A stretch of 64,000 nt of DNA from Pyrenophora tritici-repentis (Eukaryota > Ascomycota > Dothideomycetes > Pleosporales > Pleosporaceae), in contig NC_089394.1 in the NCBI RefSeq assembly GCF_003171515.1, positions 2,356,001 through 2,420,000 of the forward strand. Reading direction: 5' to 3'. Below are positions 1-7,877 of this stretch, piece after piece. The notes under the pieces are model-generated. The model had not been told where the DNA came from. It saw only the letters and a program-made list of their open reading frames with translations, and did not search any database. A program made the position numbers and the translations under genes. Each line of letters begins with the position of its first letter. The stretch's first letter is position 1.

Positions 1-47
1 AGAATCTAAACTCTTGGCTTAGCACAGTCTCGCTAACAAACTTACAG

Positions 48-438
48 GCCCAAAGACGAAGCCCGCATAAACCTTGACGGCGGTCCCGAAAACCCAGACG
101 AACGATTCGATTTCGATGCTGTGCCCACGCGTTTCTTCTACGACGTTGAAACCGTCGGCGGTATTGACCCCGATCAGATCGTCACGAAAGGAATACATCG
201 TCTACAGCTGAAACTCGCCGAAATTGTTCAAGGGCTCAACGGAGGCATCGCAGGCCCGGATGACTTTGGTGGTGCACAGAGTCCTACAATGAATGGTGCA
301 GGATATGGCGGTGAAGCCGGGGGCTATACGCCTGTTGGTGGACCGGGAGGCTATGGCGGGGGGAGTGCGTGGGGTGGCCCGCAGCAAGGGGCAGCTACGC
401 CGTATGGTGCTACACCTTACGGGGGGCAGAGTTGGTAG
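48..438 (+). CDS. RPB3: RNA polymerase II subunit RPB3, 3' terminal exon (partial)
   Basis: This is the last exon of the gene for the third-largest subunit of RNA polymerase II, which pairs with Rpb11 to form the alpha-like dimer that nucleates assembly of the enzyme. The acceptor AG is at 46-47. In-frame codons run from 49 (a single phase-carrying G at 48) to the TAG at 436-438. The encoded stretch has the family's C-terminal helix around 'RFFYDVETVGGIDPDQIV' and 'HRLQLKLAEIVQGL', which follows the D-loop in RPB3 proteins. A glycine/tyrosine-rich tail of about 50 residues follows, as is usual in filamentous fungi. Bases 1-47 are the 3' part of the preceding intron; the rest of the gene lies outside the window. 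Identification rests on recognition of the conserved C-terminal block and is fairly secure. Confidence 0.85.
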
Positions 439-605
439 ATGGGGTATAGATTTGGATGAAGAAGAGTGGAAGGCGTACAATAACGGCATAGACCGGCGTT
501 TTAAAATGGGATGGACATCATGAAATTGCGGTAGCAATTCTTCCAGATTAGTCACACGAATCTTTCAACGAATCAAGTTTTTTTGAGCAAAGGAAAGAGG
601 AAGGA

Positions 606-630
606 GTGAGAGAGAGAGAGAGAGAGAGAG
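606..630. repeat. GA dinucleotide microsatellite
   Basis: An uninterrupted run of GA dinucleotides about 200 bases downstream of the RPB3 stop codon. It is likely length-variable. No function is evident. Confidence 0.9.
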
Positions 631-1006
631 CGCAAGAATGCAACTGTGTAAACCTCAAAGCAAATACAACTGGTACATTTGCCTATCACTCAACTCTCAC
701 AATCCCAACTCTCTCTGTAGTCCTCTTCATCCTCTCCCCATCTACCACCGCCCTATACAACCCATCATACTCCTCCATATCCCTCCATACTCCTCATCTT
801 ACTGTGCGGAAACACACCATATCTCTTCTTTCACCCTCCTCCCTATCAACATCGCCATCTGCTTCGAATGTGTATACCCCGACCTCGATTTTAGATACAT
901 CCTATCTCTATACTTAAGATCCCATACGTCGACCAGTACCCGTAGATCTAAGTGTGCGTCTTCCATAAACACTGTGTGTTCGAAAACTAAGAATACTATT
1001 TTGGAT

Positions 1007-1057
1007 GGTAGACTATAGCGTACAGCGAGGTAGACTATAGCGTACAGTGAGGTAGAC
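1007..1057. repeat. 22-bp tandem duplication (2.3 copies)
   Basis: Two adjacent 22-bp units at 1007-1028 and 1029-1050 differ by a single C/T change. The first seven bases of a third unit follow at 1051-1057. The unit begins GGTAGACTATAGCGTACAG. It is a short local duplication with no coding content. Confidence 0.85.
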
Positions 1058-1253
1058 AGTATTACAGATTTTCAAAATAAACGTGTCGTAAGAGGGTGTT
1101 GAAGTCGCGGGCTTGTCACGGGGATAGGCTGGCAGAGAGGATAGATGCACGTAATCGGTATATTCACTACGTATCGCTGACAGTACAGGGCCGGGTTATA
1201 GACAGGACGTAGCTCAAGGAGCTACTATCAGACAGCTCTCGCAGGTTTTGTCT

Positions 1254-1375
1254 ACAAACGCTAGGTACGCTACGAAGGAGCTCGTTTTTATTGAGTCAAC
1301 ACCCCTAGGCCAAATTTGGTGTAGCGCGAGGACTCAATAAAAACGAGCTCCTTCGTAGTCGCACCTAGGGTTTGT
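1254..1375. repeat. Foldback (long inverted repeat), possible MITE remnant
   Basis: A perfect 28-nt inverted repeat (1270-1297 against 1331-1358) surrounds a 33-nt loop. Both arms extend imperfectly outward to about 45 nt (1254-1297 and 1331-1375), with a few substitutions and one 1-nt gap. The inner arm reads CTACGAAGGAGCTCG on the left and its exact complement on the right. The loop has a small palindrome, CCAAATTTGG. Such a structure would extrude as a stable hairpin. It could be a short foldback transposon or the result of an inverted duplication. No target duplication was identified. Confidence 0.75.
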
Positions 1376-1679
1376 GCGGCCAATCCTCGCCTATCAGGTC
1401 TTGGCGCGTCTCTATTAGCCAGCGCCGTGACAATACAACTTTAATAACACTAGCTTTATGATAGGCGTTGCAGCTACGTCTAAGGTCGTCACTGTGAGGG
1501 ATCGATCAAGAGTGTGGAGAAAGATTGGATTTGACAAAATACAAGCTATCGAGCTATCTACGTTGTGAGCCCGAACTTGTGGTGTGGGCACCAAGGCGCT
1601 AGTCCGATAAGATAAGGATCTTATCGATATGGGGGCCATAGGCCGAGTCTATGGATCCGTAACAGTTAACCATCTTATC

Positions 1680-1835
1680 TACGCTGGCAAATGGGTCGGG
1701 GTGTGGTTGGGGTTGGGTTAGAAATTTTGCGACCCCAACCCAACCCCAACCCATTTGTCAGCGCCAAGCTTAGGGTTGGGTTGGGGTTGGGTTGGGGTCG
1801 CACGGACCATGGGTTAGGGTTGGGTTATAGTAAAA
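1680..1835. repeat. Left subterminal G-rich repeats of the hAT element
   Basis: This is an array of GGGTTGGG/GGGGTTGGGTT-type blocks in both orientations. It includes an internal reverse copy of the terminal sequence around 1725-1775 and one copy of the 'GTCGCACGGACCATGGGTT' block that recurs at the right end. It mirrors the right subterminal array and probably holds transposase-binding sites. It resembles telomere repeat only superficially. Confidence 0.75.
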
Positions 1836-1991
1836 AAATTGCAAGATGTATAATATAGATTTCAATAAAAGAAAAGTTTATATAGTATCACAGTAGATTA
1901 ACACAGTGTAGCATTAACTAGTTTCATTTATAATATACAGAGGCTTCGCCAGCTAGCATTTAAGCACGTGTATCTAGATATATCTTATAAT

Positions 1992-2564
1992 CTAGAGAAA
2001 AGCTAGTAACTCGCGCGCAAAGTAGCGCCTAGCCAATTGAGAATCCTTCTCTTGAATAGTAACCCTCTTTGCGTGAATAGCATTGATGTTGCAGTCTATA
2101 AAAGTTATTAAATGAAAAATAGTATAGGGTAGATAGACTATACCCTCAAAATAACCAACTAAGAAAGCTTCTGTAGCTTCCTGAAGAGCTTCGATTGCAG
2201 ATCGTCGAAAGCGGATATCGGCCTTGTGCACCTGTGCAAATTCGCGCACTACGCGGGAAAAGGGGAGTTTTCGCAAGAGTAGTTCAAAACCTCTCTGGTA
2301 TCTCTTGATTTCCCGTAATGCGACAGCTAAGCTAAATTAGAAAATAGCTGTGATAAACGACTGTGATAACCTACTGCCGGCCTTAAACTTGCGCTTCTTC
2401 TTAACAGCTACAGGTGCCTTTCGCGTAGACTTTCCTGCTACTTGACGTCTAGCCTTACTAGCAAGGGCCTTCTGAGCCGGCTTGCCGCCAGTAACTGTCT
2501 TGCCATCAGGACCACCCCGGCCGGCTTTACCGGTGACCTTAGGCCGTGGTTTTGTCCTTGCCAT
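1992..2564 (-). CDS. Divergent histone H3-like protein carried by the hAT element
   Basis: Three exons (2375-2564, 2144-2326, 1992-2095) with two 48-nt GT-AG introns give 158 residues; canonical H3 has about 136. Residues 1-5 are MARTK. The core from residue 63 ([12 protein letters not shown]) through [41 protein letters not shown] and QLARR matches the H3 histone fold. By hand, about 60 of 86 core positions agree with a generic H3 recalled from memory. Both splice junctions fall inside conserved core sequence and restore it exactly, which supports the model. The tail is about 19 residues longer. The ARKS motif around K9 is lost (GKTVTGGK instead) and the K27 context is AGKS. The C-terminus ends [11 protein letters not shown]. 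Retained introns argue for DNA-level capture rather than retrotransposition. No stop or frameshift breaks it. A histone variant deposited in nucleosomes is an inference; transcription is unknown. Confidence 0.9.
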
Positions 2565-2612
2565 TGCGTAGTAGAGTAGATGATGAACGTAGGCGACGTA
2601 TGTGATTAATTA

Positions 2613-3030
2613 CTGTGATAAATGTGGTCGACAATTAAGAAAGTAGTAGGCTGAAAGAGTTAGGTAGCTGGAAAGTTTGGGCGACGGCAATTTCCCGATT
2701 TCCGCACTAGTAAAGGCAGCAGCGCACGGACTGCATGACGTAATTTGCTGTTTCACGATCGCATACAACCATTTCTGTTGCAAAATCAGTAGCGAGCATA
2801 TCATACAAACGTGTTAAACTGCTGTGATAAACGCCGAGCTCGCGCATGCGTACAGCCCAAAAATGAAGGAATCATCGATGTGTTGATCATTTTGGGTAAT
2901 TTCCGCGTTTTCGCGCTAGCGCAGGCAGCAGCGCACGGACCATTTCTAGGTGAGCATAATGCTGTCTACCCATTTCTCCAGCCCCTGACGCCCAGTAACT
3001 CCCAACACCTAATAACTCTCTTTACTACAT
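2613..3030. repeat. Diverged ~209-bp tandem duplication between the two element genes
   Basis: The motif CTGTGATAAA occurs at 2613 and 2822, exactly 209 bp apart. A 43-bp block ending GGCAGCAGCGCACGGAC occurs at 2689-2731 and 2898-2940, also 209 bp apart. The spacer between the H3-like start (2564) and the plus-strand gene start (3075) therefore appears to be an old duplication. The better-conserved 43-bp blocks are candidates for shared promoter or transposase-binding elements. Confidence 0.65.
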
Positions 3031-3074
3031 TGAAAACACCCCATTTACAACAGCGCATTATCACAGTCCCCGCC

Positions 3075-3996
3075 ATGCCTGTCGCGAAAGAGCAAGTCGG
3101 CGACGTACCTGAAGGCCTAGTTCCAGCCATCAAACTTGAACCTCCGCCTGGGTTCGAACAAGATGAGTGGGAGCAGCTTACCGATGTAATAATCACAGCC
3201 ATTTATCACAGCTTATGCTAATATAAGCAGGGATTTGCGTGTGAAGCTGACGAGATTGACGGTATCTTAGATCAAAGAGGTAGTGGGGGTTCACGAAAAG
3301 GCCGACCTATCAATTTGAGCGTCCCCTATACTGGCTCTCTGAGTGGTAGCGCCCGTGCTATTGCTCAACGTGAACGCAAAGCTCTTTTCGATAAAGAGGA
3401 GAAGGTACTTGAAAGCGTTAGAACAGCCGACCGCTCCGCGAAGTACCAACTGAAGAAATCGCTTTTGCAACAGCCTAAGTATAAATTAGCAAATAGTGCT
3501 AGACAGGCTAAGCTGCTAGAGAAAGAGTGGGATATACTTTCAGAGAAGCGGTTTACCCAGAAAAAGTCTGGTAAGTTATCACAGCTGTTTATCATAGACA
3601 TCTGCTAATAGACTATCCCAAGTGGCGAAGGATATACTAGCAATACCAATTGCTCAGGTTGGGGTTGAAAGAGTTTTCAATGTTGCTAAGGATGTTATTG
3701 GTAGTCGGAGGCACCGACTATCTGCCCGGACAATACAGCAGATAATGGTTCTTAAGGATACAATATCTCAAGAGGAAGAACAGGGTCTAGACTACCTAGT
3801 TGCTCAATTAGGGGAGGATGGAGAGCCAATTGACGAGGTTAATGATCTTTTTGAGCTTCCAGCCTCGTTAGAGCATACCTTCGATATAGATGAGGAGAAC
3901 CAGACTACAGAAGAAGAGTCGGAGGAAGAGGTCCAGGAGGAGCGTCAATTGCCACCTCGAAAGCGCCAGCGTCCTCAGCGCTACCGTGATAATTAG
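3075..3996 (+). CDS. Element gene: charged N-terminal region fused to a hAT dimerisation domain
   Basis: Proposed exons are 3075-3185, 3231-3570 and 3623-3996, with GT-AG introns of 45 and 52 nt that keep one frame and give 274 residues. The N-terminal ~150 residues are charged and unrecognised (an acidic 'GFEQDEWEQLTD', then GGSRKGRP and a Lys/Glu-rich helical stretch). After the second intron comes a typical hAT C-terminal dimerisation segment: VAKDILAIPIAQVGVERVFN, then GSRRHRLSARTIQQIMVLKD. A very acidic tail and a final Lys/Arg patch (PPRKRQR) that could be a nuclear localisation signal follow. The catalytic RNase H-like core is absent, so it should not be a transposase by itself. It might be a deletion remnant, or a product that dimerises with a full transposase. 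The second acceptor (3621-3622) was chosen because it alone preserves the frame; a nearer AG at 3610-3611 would not. Confidence 0.55.
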
Positions 3997-4143
3997 CTGT
4001 GTTAATATATCTCGTTTTATGTATCTACTATATCATCAACGTGTACACATTATCTTAATTAAGTGTTGTTCCGTTAAAGTACCCAAAAAATATAACCCAA
4101 CCCCAACCCAACCCAACCCAACCCAAGCCCAACCCTACCACTT

Positions 4144-4242
4144 GGTCTGTGCGACCCCAGCCCAGCCCTAACCCATGGTCTGTGCGACCCCAACCCAACC
4201 CTAACCCATGGTCTGTGCGACCCCAACCCAACCCCAACCCAA
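4144..4242. repeat. 33-bp subterminal repeat of the hAT element (3 copies)
   Basis: GGTCTGTGCGACCCCA begins at 4144, 4177 and 4210, a strict 33-bp period, followed each time by runs of CCCAACCC/CCCTAACCC. A related block lies in reverse orientation at the left end. These are probably transposase-binding repeats. The bordering C-rich sequence 4090-4260 is of the same type. Confidence 0.85.
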
Positions 4243-4359
4243 GACTGGGTATACCCAACCCATTTGCCAGCGTAATCTTATCTATACTGCGATTGGCGCG
4301 AAACTAAGTAGGCCACTATCACAATCCGATGGCTCGTTACAGGATGTTATAAGTTCTAA

Positions 4360-5056
4360 GCGTCGCTTTCGGCAATTATAACTCTTCGCTTTGCAACAGG
4401 GTGAATAAGCGTATTTGGTCCAAGCGTCACTTTCAGTTCGCGATTCTTCGCTTTGCCAATATGGCAGTTAATCGATGGCCATCCAAGACTTGCCCAAAGG
4501 AGTAATTCTAGACCACGTGCAAAATCTAGCGTCTCTTGGCACCAGGCGTCACTTTTGAGATTCGCGATTCTTCGCTTTCCTCACGCTGCAATCGATGGCT
4601 AACCAAGACTTGCCCAAAAAGGTAGTTTTACACTCCATGCAAGACACGCTAACTCTCCTAGCCTAAGCGTCGCTTTTGGATTCGCGATTCTCCGCTCTGC
4701 TCCCTTGTGTGACACAGCAATCAATGGCTGATGGATACTTACCCAAAAGGGTACTCTCGTATCACATGAGGAGTCTGCCAGCTACATACAGCACAAGCGT
4801 TACCTGGCGCTGAGGCTCGCGAACGTTCTTTCAATGTTCACTTTCTTCGCAATCCCGCAATCAACGGCTGAGCAAGACTTGCCTAACGGTGCTTTGACGT
4901 GAGGCATTAGTCCTAACGCGCTGAGGTGAGTTCTATGCACCAAGCTTGGCTCCCCTTTGCACTGCGCTCTGCGCTCGCGATTTTTCGCTATTCGTTTGAC
5001 CGTCAATTGATGGGAAGCCAACACCTACCTAAAAGAGCAGTTTAGTAACAAGTGCG
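4360..5056. repeat. Degenerate ~120-bp tandem array (about six units)
   Basis: Units begin near 4360, 4420, 4546, 4665, 4794 and 4941. Each has, in order, GCGTCACTTT-like, TTCGCGATTCTTCGCTTT-like, CAATCGATGGCT-like and CAAGACTTGCCCAAA-like boxes, followed by a diverged spacer. The first unit is incomplete, and divergence increases toward the right. No reading frame persists across the units. This is an old satellite or minisatellite immediately outside the right end of the hAT element. Confidence 0.75.
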
Positions 5057-5612
5057 CTATTCACGGCGGTGTGTACATATACAGGTCTTCTCTATGAACT
5101 ATGCTCACATGTGAGAGTTGATCATCACAGCTTCGGAGCGCTACTTAGGATGATAAGTTTCTCACGTAAGTCATCGCTCGTAAGGTTCTCCTATTGTTTG
5201 CCGCGTACTCCAAGCGCGCAGCAAGTACTGTATGCTGAAAACTTGAGATGTGATAGCATCTATGTTCTATTGCAAGGTAGGCTGCAACTGTGATTTTGTG
5301 TAGTTACGTCCAAATTTGTGATAGCCTGTCCTTGTGGGGAATAGTGGGTGCTGGAGGAATTGAAGGATTGAACTGAGGTTGTATTGTCTGAGTCTACAAA
5401 CTGTATATGCAGGTGGGTGACCATAAACAGCGCTAGTCCTAGATAGGCATCGTTCCATTACAAAGGTAAGTTGCGACTGTAGGAGCAGAGCAGGAGAGAC
5501 CCCAAACCGTGACAGTCCTCCATCTTCCCTCTCTACGAGAAACCCAAGACCTTGGGTTTGGATAATAGGAAAAACTTCTTCCAAACTCTTATCTATTACT
5601 CAAGCCCTTGAA
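5057..5612. other. Spacer, nothing recognised
   Basis: No convincing gene or repeat is seen between the decayed tandem array and the HET-domain gene. Part of it is presumably the 3' UTR of the minus-strand HET gene. Confidence 0.5.
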
Positions 5613-7643
5613 TCAGCCTAGTTTAAACATGATAGATTCGGGCTCCAGCGCCTCCAGCGCATCTGCGCGGACCACTCCAATCGCTCTTCTTTCAGCAACA
5701 TCTCTTACCCACTCGATCCACATGACATTCAGGCCAGCATCAGCATTTTCGTACACGTCTTGAAATAACTTGTTCTTAAAACCCAGACAGGGGTTGTGAT
5801 GCGAGCAGAGTGGCCAAGCGAACTTTGTCACCTGTTTGGGGTCCGATATAACAAATGACGAGAGGATGATCAGCTCACAGGAGGTGCCGGTCATGCACGT
5901 GGCTTTCTGTTCGGGCGAATGAAGGGTAAGATAACCGACGTTGGTGTCATGAACACGCAGACTGGCGAGCAAGTGCATGTCGTTTTCATCCTTTGATTCT
6001 TCTCCAAACAGGAGCTTTACGCGAGGTGCGGTACAGGACAGAACACGTGACTGTTGAAGATGATCTTGGTGGCGTGTTGGGTCCACGGTTGGAAGGGGAA
6101 ATGCGTATGGTATCTGTGAAGTCGATGATTCGCTCGTGAAGTAGATGCCATCCCGGTGAAAACCACGTTCCCAACCTTTCGGAAGATCCTGCTCATTACC
6201 TATTTCCCGTAATGCTTGGTATTGGTAAAATCCGTTGAAATCGGTGCTGCCTTTTGGCACTGTGCCATCTATGGAGACAGTATTGAACTTCGCCAGTTGC
6301 ATCAAAGGGGCGACCGCTAACCAATCCGACGATTTGCCCGTCGCGCGGAAGAGACCTGCATAGAACGGATACCATGGATGCAAACATTCTACAGCACCTT
6401 TCCATCCTGTCCATGACCAACTAGGCTCTCCATGCCGCCTGACAATAGATCCTTTGGGCTGCCATAGCAACACAATGTCGAAGAAAAAGCACGGCATACC
6501 ATGAAGAAGACCCTCAGGAAAAGTCGGGCCCATGACTTCTGTTGCACCCGCAAAGGCATTGAGAGCATCACGGTCGTACCTGAATTCCCGGGAGGTGAAG
6601 TTCTCCACAATCATGCCCCAGCGTCCGAGAGACGGTATGCTGGGTAACAAAGACATCATCCCCATCGGAGCGCCGAGATGGGGGCGTTCGACATCAAAGC
6701 AAGAGTTTCCAGGGAAAGAGTACGCTTTAATGACGCCTTCACGCCAGTCGTAACGGCCACACAACCACGACACTCGGCGATCGAAGCACAGCAGGCGACG
6801 CGAGAAGAGCGACTCCTGAAACGTCCAGCCCCTGGTCACCCATCTGGACTCTAAAGGATAGCCGCCATAGAATCTCAGATCTGTTGATGTCGTATACAGT
6901 GGTCTATCTTGAGACGGACCGCCAATTCCTCTTAGACCGTAGTTTGCGTCAGAGCCAGTAGCAACGATAGTGAATTCAGCGCTTGCATATATATGCGCCA
7001 TGGCTCGTAAGGTTCGATCCATCTCGTGAGAGGGCGCATCCTGTATGACGCATAAACAGTCTACCCAGAGGTATCGCTCCCCTAGTGCAGCTACTAGATA
7101 CATTGCATCTCGGATCGTATTTGGAATGGTGATTTCGGTGTTGGTACTGCATATCGCTCCTGGCTGCTGTAGTTGCTCGAAGTTCGAGGTTAGGGTCTTG
7201 CAGGTGTCCACCTCGCCCCAGACATATGACAGAGCAATGAATGATATAGGCGTCGTATTCGGCAGTTTTACAAGCGAACGGTTCACTACATCGACTAAAA
7301 TAAGGTGGTCAAGGCGAAGTGCCAAGGCTTCTGAATAACGGTCGTTGCAGCAGTCGCCATGAGTATCGTGGCATGCTTTTCGCCATTCCTGAATTGAGTT
7401 GAGATCGATTCTTGGGACCGGGGGTAGGACTACCCTCTCCTCGTCTGGCTCTTCCTCTTCCCCACCAGAGACTGCAAAGTGCGCTTTAGCAAGGATGCTT
7501 GTACGGCGAGATGCATCCAATTCTTCACCGATCATTATGATGATAGAGCCGATACTTGAAAGTAAAGATGAGGTGATACCCAGAGAGCAGTTGTATTGCG
7601 CTGACGATGTACAAGTTGCTGCCTGAATTCCGCCCCCACTCAC
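5613..7643 (-). CDS. HET-domain (heterokaryon incompatibility) protein
   Basis: A single-exon gene of 676 residues. The HET domain lies at about residues 130-290, with recognisable blocks FIALSYVWGEVDT, ITIPNTIRDAMYLVAALGERYLWVDCLCVIQD and MAHIYASAEFTIVATG. Downstream, the family block 'RGWTFQESLFSRRLLCF' is present near residue 270-290. HET proteins act in non-self recognition after hyphal fusion and trigger cell death; many resemble TIR-type signalling domains. No NACHT, ankyrin or WD repeats follow; the rest is the variable C-terminus usual in the largest HET subgroup. The start is the first in-frame ATG; a later ATG (MIGEELDASRR, about residue 37) is an alternative. The gene appears intact, unlike the second HET gene at 51.5 kb. 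Confidence 0.88.
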   Translation of the reverse strand: MSGGGIQAATCTSSAQYNCSLGITSSLLSSIGSIIIMIGEELDASRRTSILAKAHFAVSGGEEEEPDEERVVLPPVPRIDLNSIQEWRKACHDTHGDCCNDRYSEALALRLDHLILVDVVNRSLVKLPNTTPISFIALSYVWGEVDTCKTLTSNFEQLQQPGAICSTNTEITIPNTIRDAMYLVAALGERYLWVDCLCVIQDAPSHEMDRTLRAMAHIYASAEFTIVATGSDANYGLRGIGGPSQDRPLYTTSTDLRFYGGYPLESRWVTRGWTFQESLFSRRLLCFDRRVSWLCGRYDWREGVIKAYSFPGNSCFDVERPHLGAPMGMMSLLPSIPSLGRWGMIVENFTSREFRYDRDALNAFAGATEVMGPTFPEGLLHGMPCFFFDIVLLWQPKGSIVRRHGEPSWSWTGWKGAVECLHPWYPFYAGLFRATGKSSDWLAVAPLMQLAKFNTVSIDGTVPKGSTDFNGFYQYQALREIGNEQDLPKGWERGFHRDGIYFTSESSTSQIPYAFPLPTVDPTRHQDHLQQSRVLSCTAPRVKLLFGEESKDENDMHLLASLRVHDTNVGYLTLHSPEQKATCMTGTSCELIILSSFVISDPKQVTKFAWPLCSHHNPCLGFKNKLFQDVYENADAGLNVMWIEWVRDVAERRAIGVVRADALEALEPESIMFKLG

Positions 7644-7877
7644 GTGAGGGGCTTGCTGACAACCCGGACAACTGCAGGGTAGCTTCGGTTAGTTGTCAGA
7701 TGGCTCAATAACAACGCTACCGATGCTGAGCTATGTGTTCACCATACTGTGTTGTGCACATTGCCAAAAGAATCCGTTCGGTGCTGTAACTCAGTGTCCA
7801 AGGTGGAGCTAACAATTGAATAGTGATATAGAGTATAGGCGCATTGTGACTTCAAGTGTCGTCTCTGGAGTATGACT

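Larger units (their letters stand above)
439..1679. other. RPB3 3' flank and repeat-rich spacer
   Basis: I see no gene here. The first few hundred bases are probably the RPB3 3' UTR, pyrimidine-rich on the plus strand. The stretch holds a GA microsatellite, a 22-bp tandem duplication and a 122-bp foldback, each listed separately. Open frames at 606-1018 have low-complexity composition and no recognisable domain. The right part borders the hAT element that starts at 1680. Confidence 0.6.
1680..4274. mobile_element. hAT-family DNA transposon carrying a histone H3-like gene
   Basis: The element is bounded by matching terminal inverted repeats: TACGCTGGCAAATGGGT at 1680-1696 and its exact complement at 4258-4274. 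It is flanked by a perfect 8-bp target duplication, ATCTTATC, at 1672-1679 and 4275-4282. Eight-base duplications are the hallmark of hAT elements. Both subterminal regions are packed with G-rich/C-rich repeats. The interior has two divergent spliced genes: a minus-strand histone H3-like gene (1992-2564) and a plus-strand gene ending in a hAT dimerisation domain (3075-3996). No RNase H-like transposase core (BED finger or DDE region) is visible. The copy is therefore probably non-autonomous and would need a transposase supplied in trans. Intact ends and a perfect target duplication suggest a fairly recent insertion. Confidence 0.92.

Noticed and set aside
638..1018. Open frames downstream of RPB3
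   Set aside because: They begin in a GA microsatellite and are low-complexity Ser/Thr/His/Pro sequence with no domain; more likely 3' UTR.
1690..1830. Interstitial telomere repeat at the left of the first block
   Set aside because: The GGGTTAGGGTTGGGTT tracts are irregular, occur in both orientations, and lie strictly inside the terminal repeats of the hAT element, so they are subterminal transposon sequence.
3146..3160. GGGTTCGAAC resembling a tRNA T-arm
   Set aside because: No acceptor stem, D-arm or anticodon arm can be folded around it, and it lies inside the coding frame of the element gene.
3598..3621. Nearer acceptor AG at 3610-3611 for the partner gene's second intron
   Set aside because: It would shift the hAT dimerisation domain out of frame; the AG at 3621-3622 keeps frame and follows a CTAAT branch site.
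5267..5584. Minus-strand open frame of 105 codons before the HET gene
   Set aside because: No domain or conserved-looking composition; it lies where the HET 3' UTR should be.
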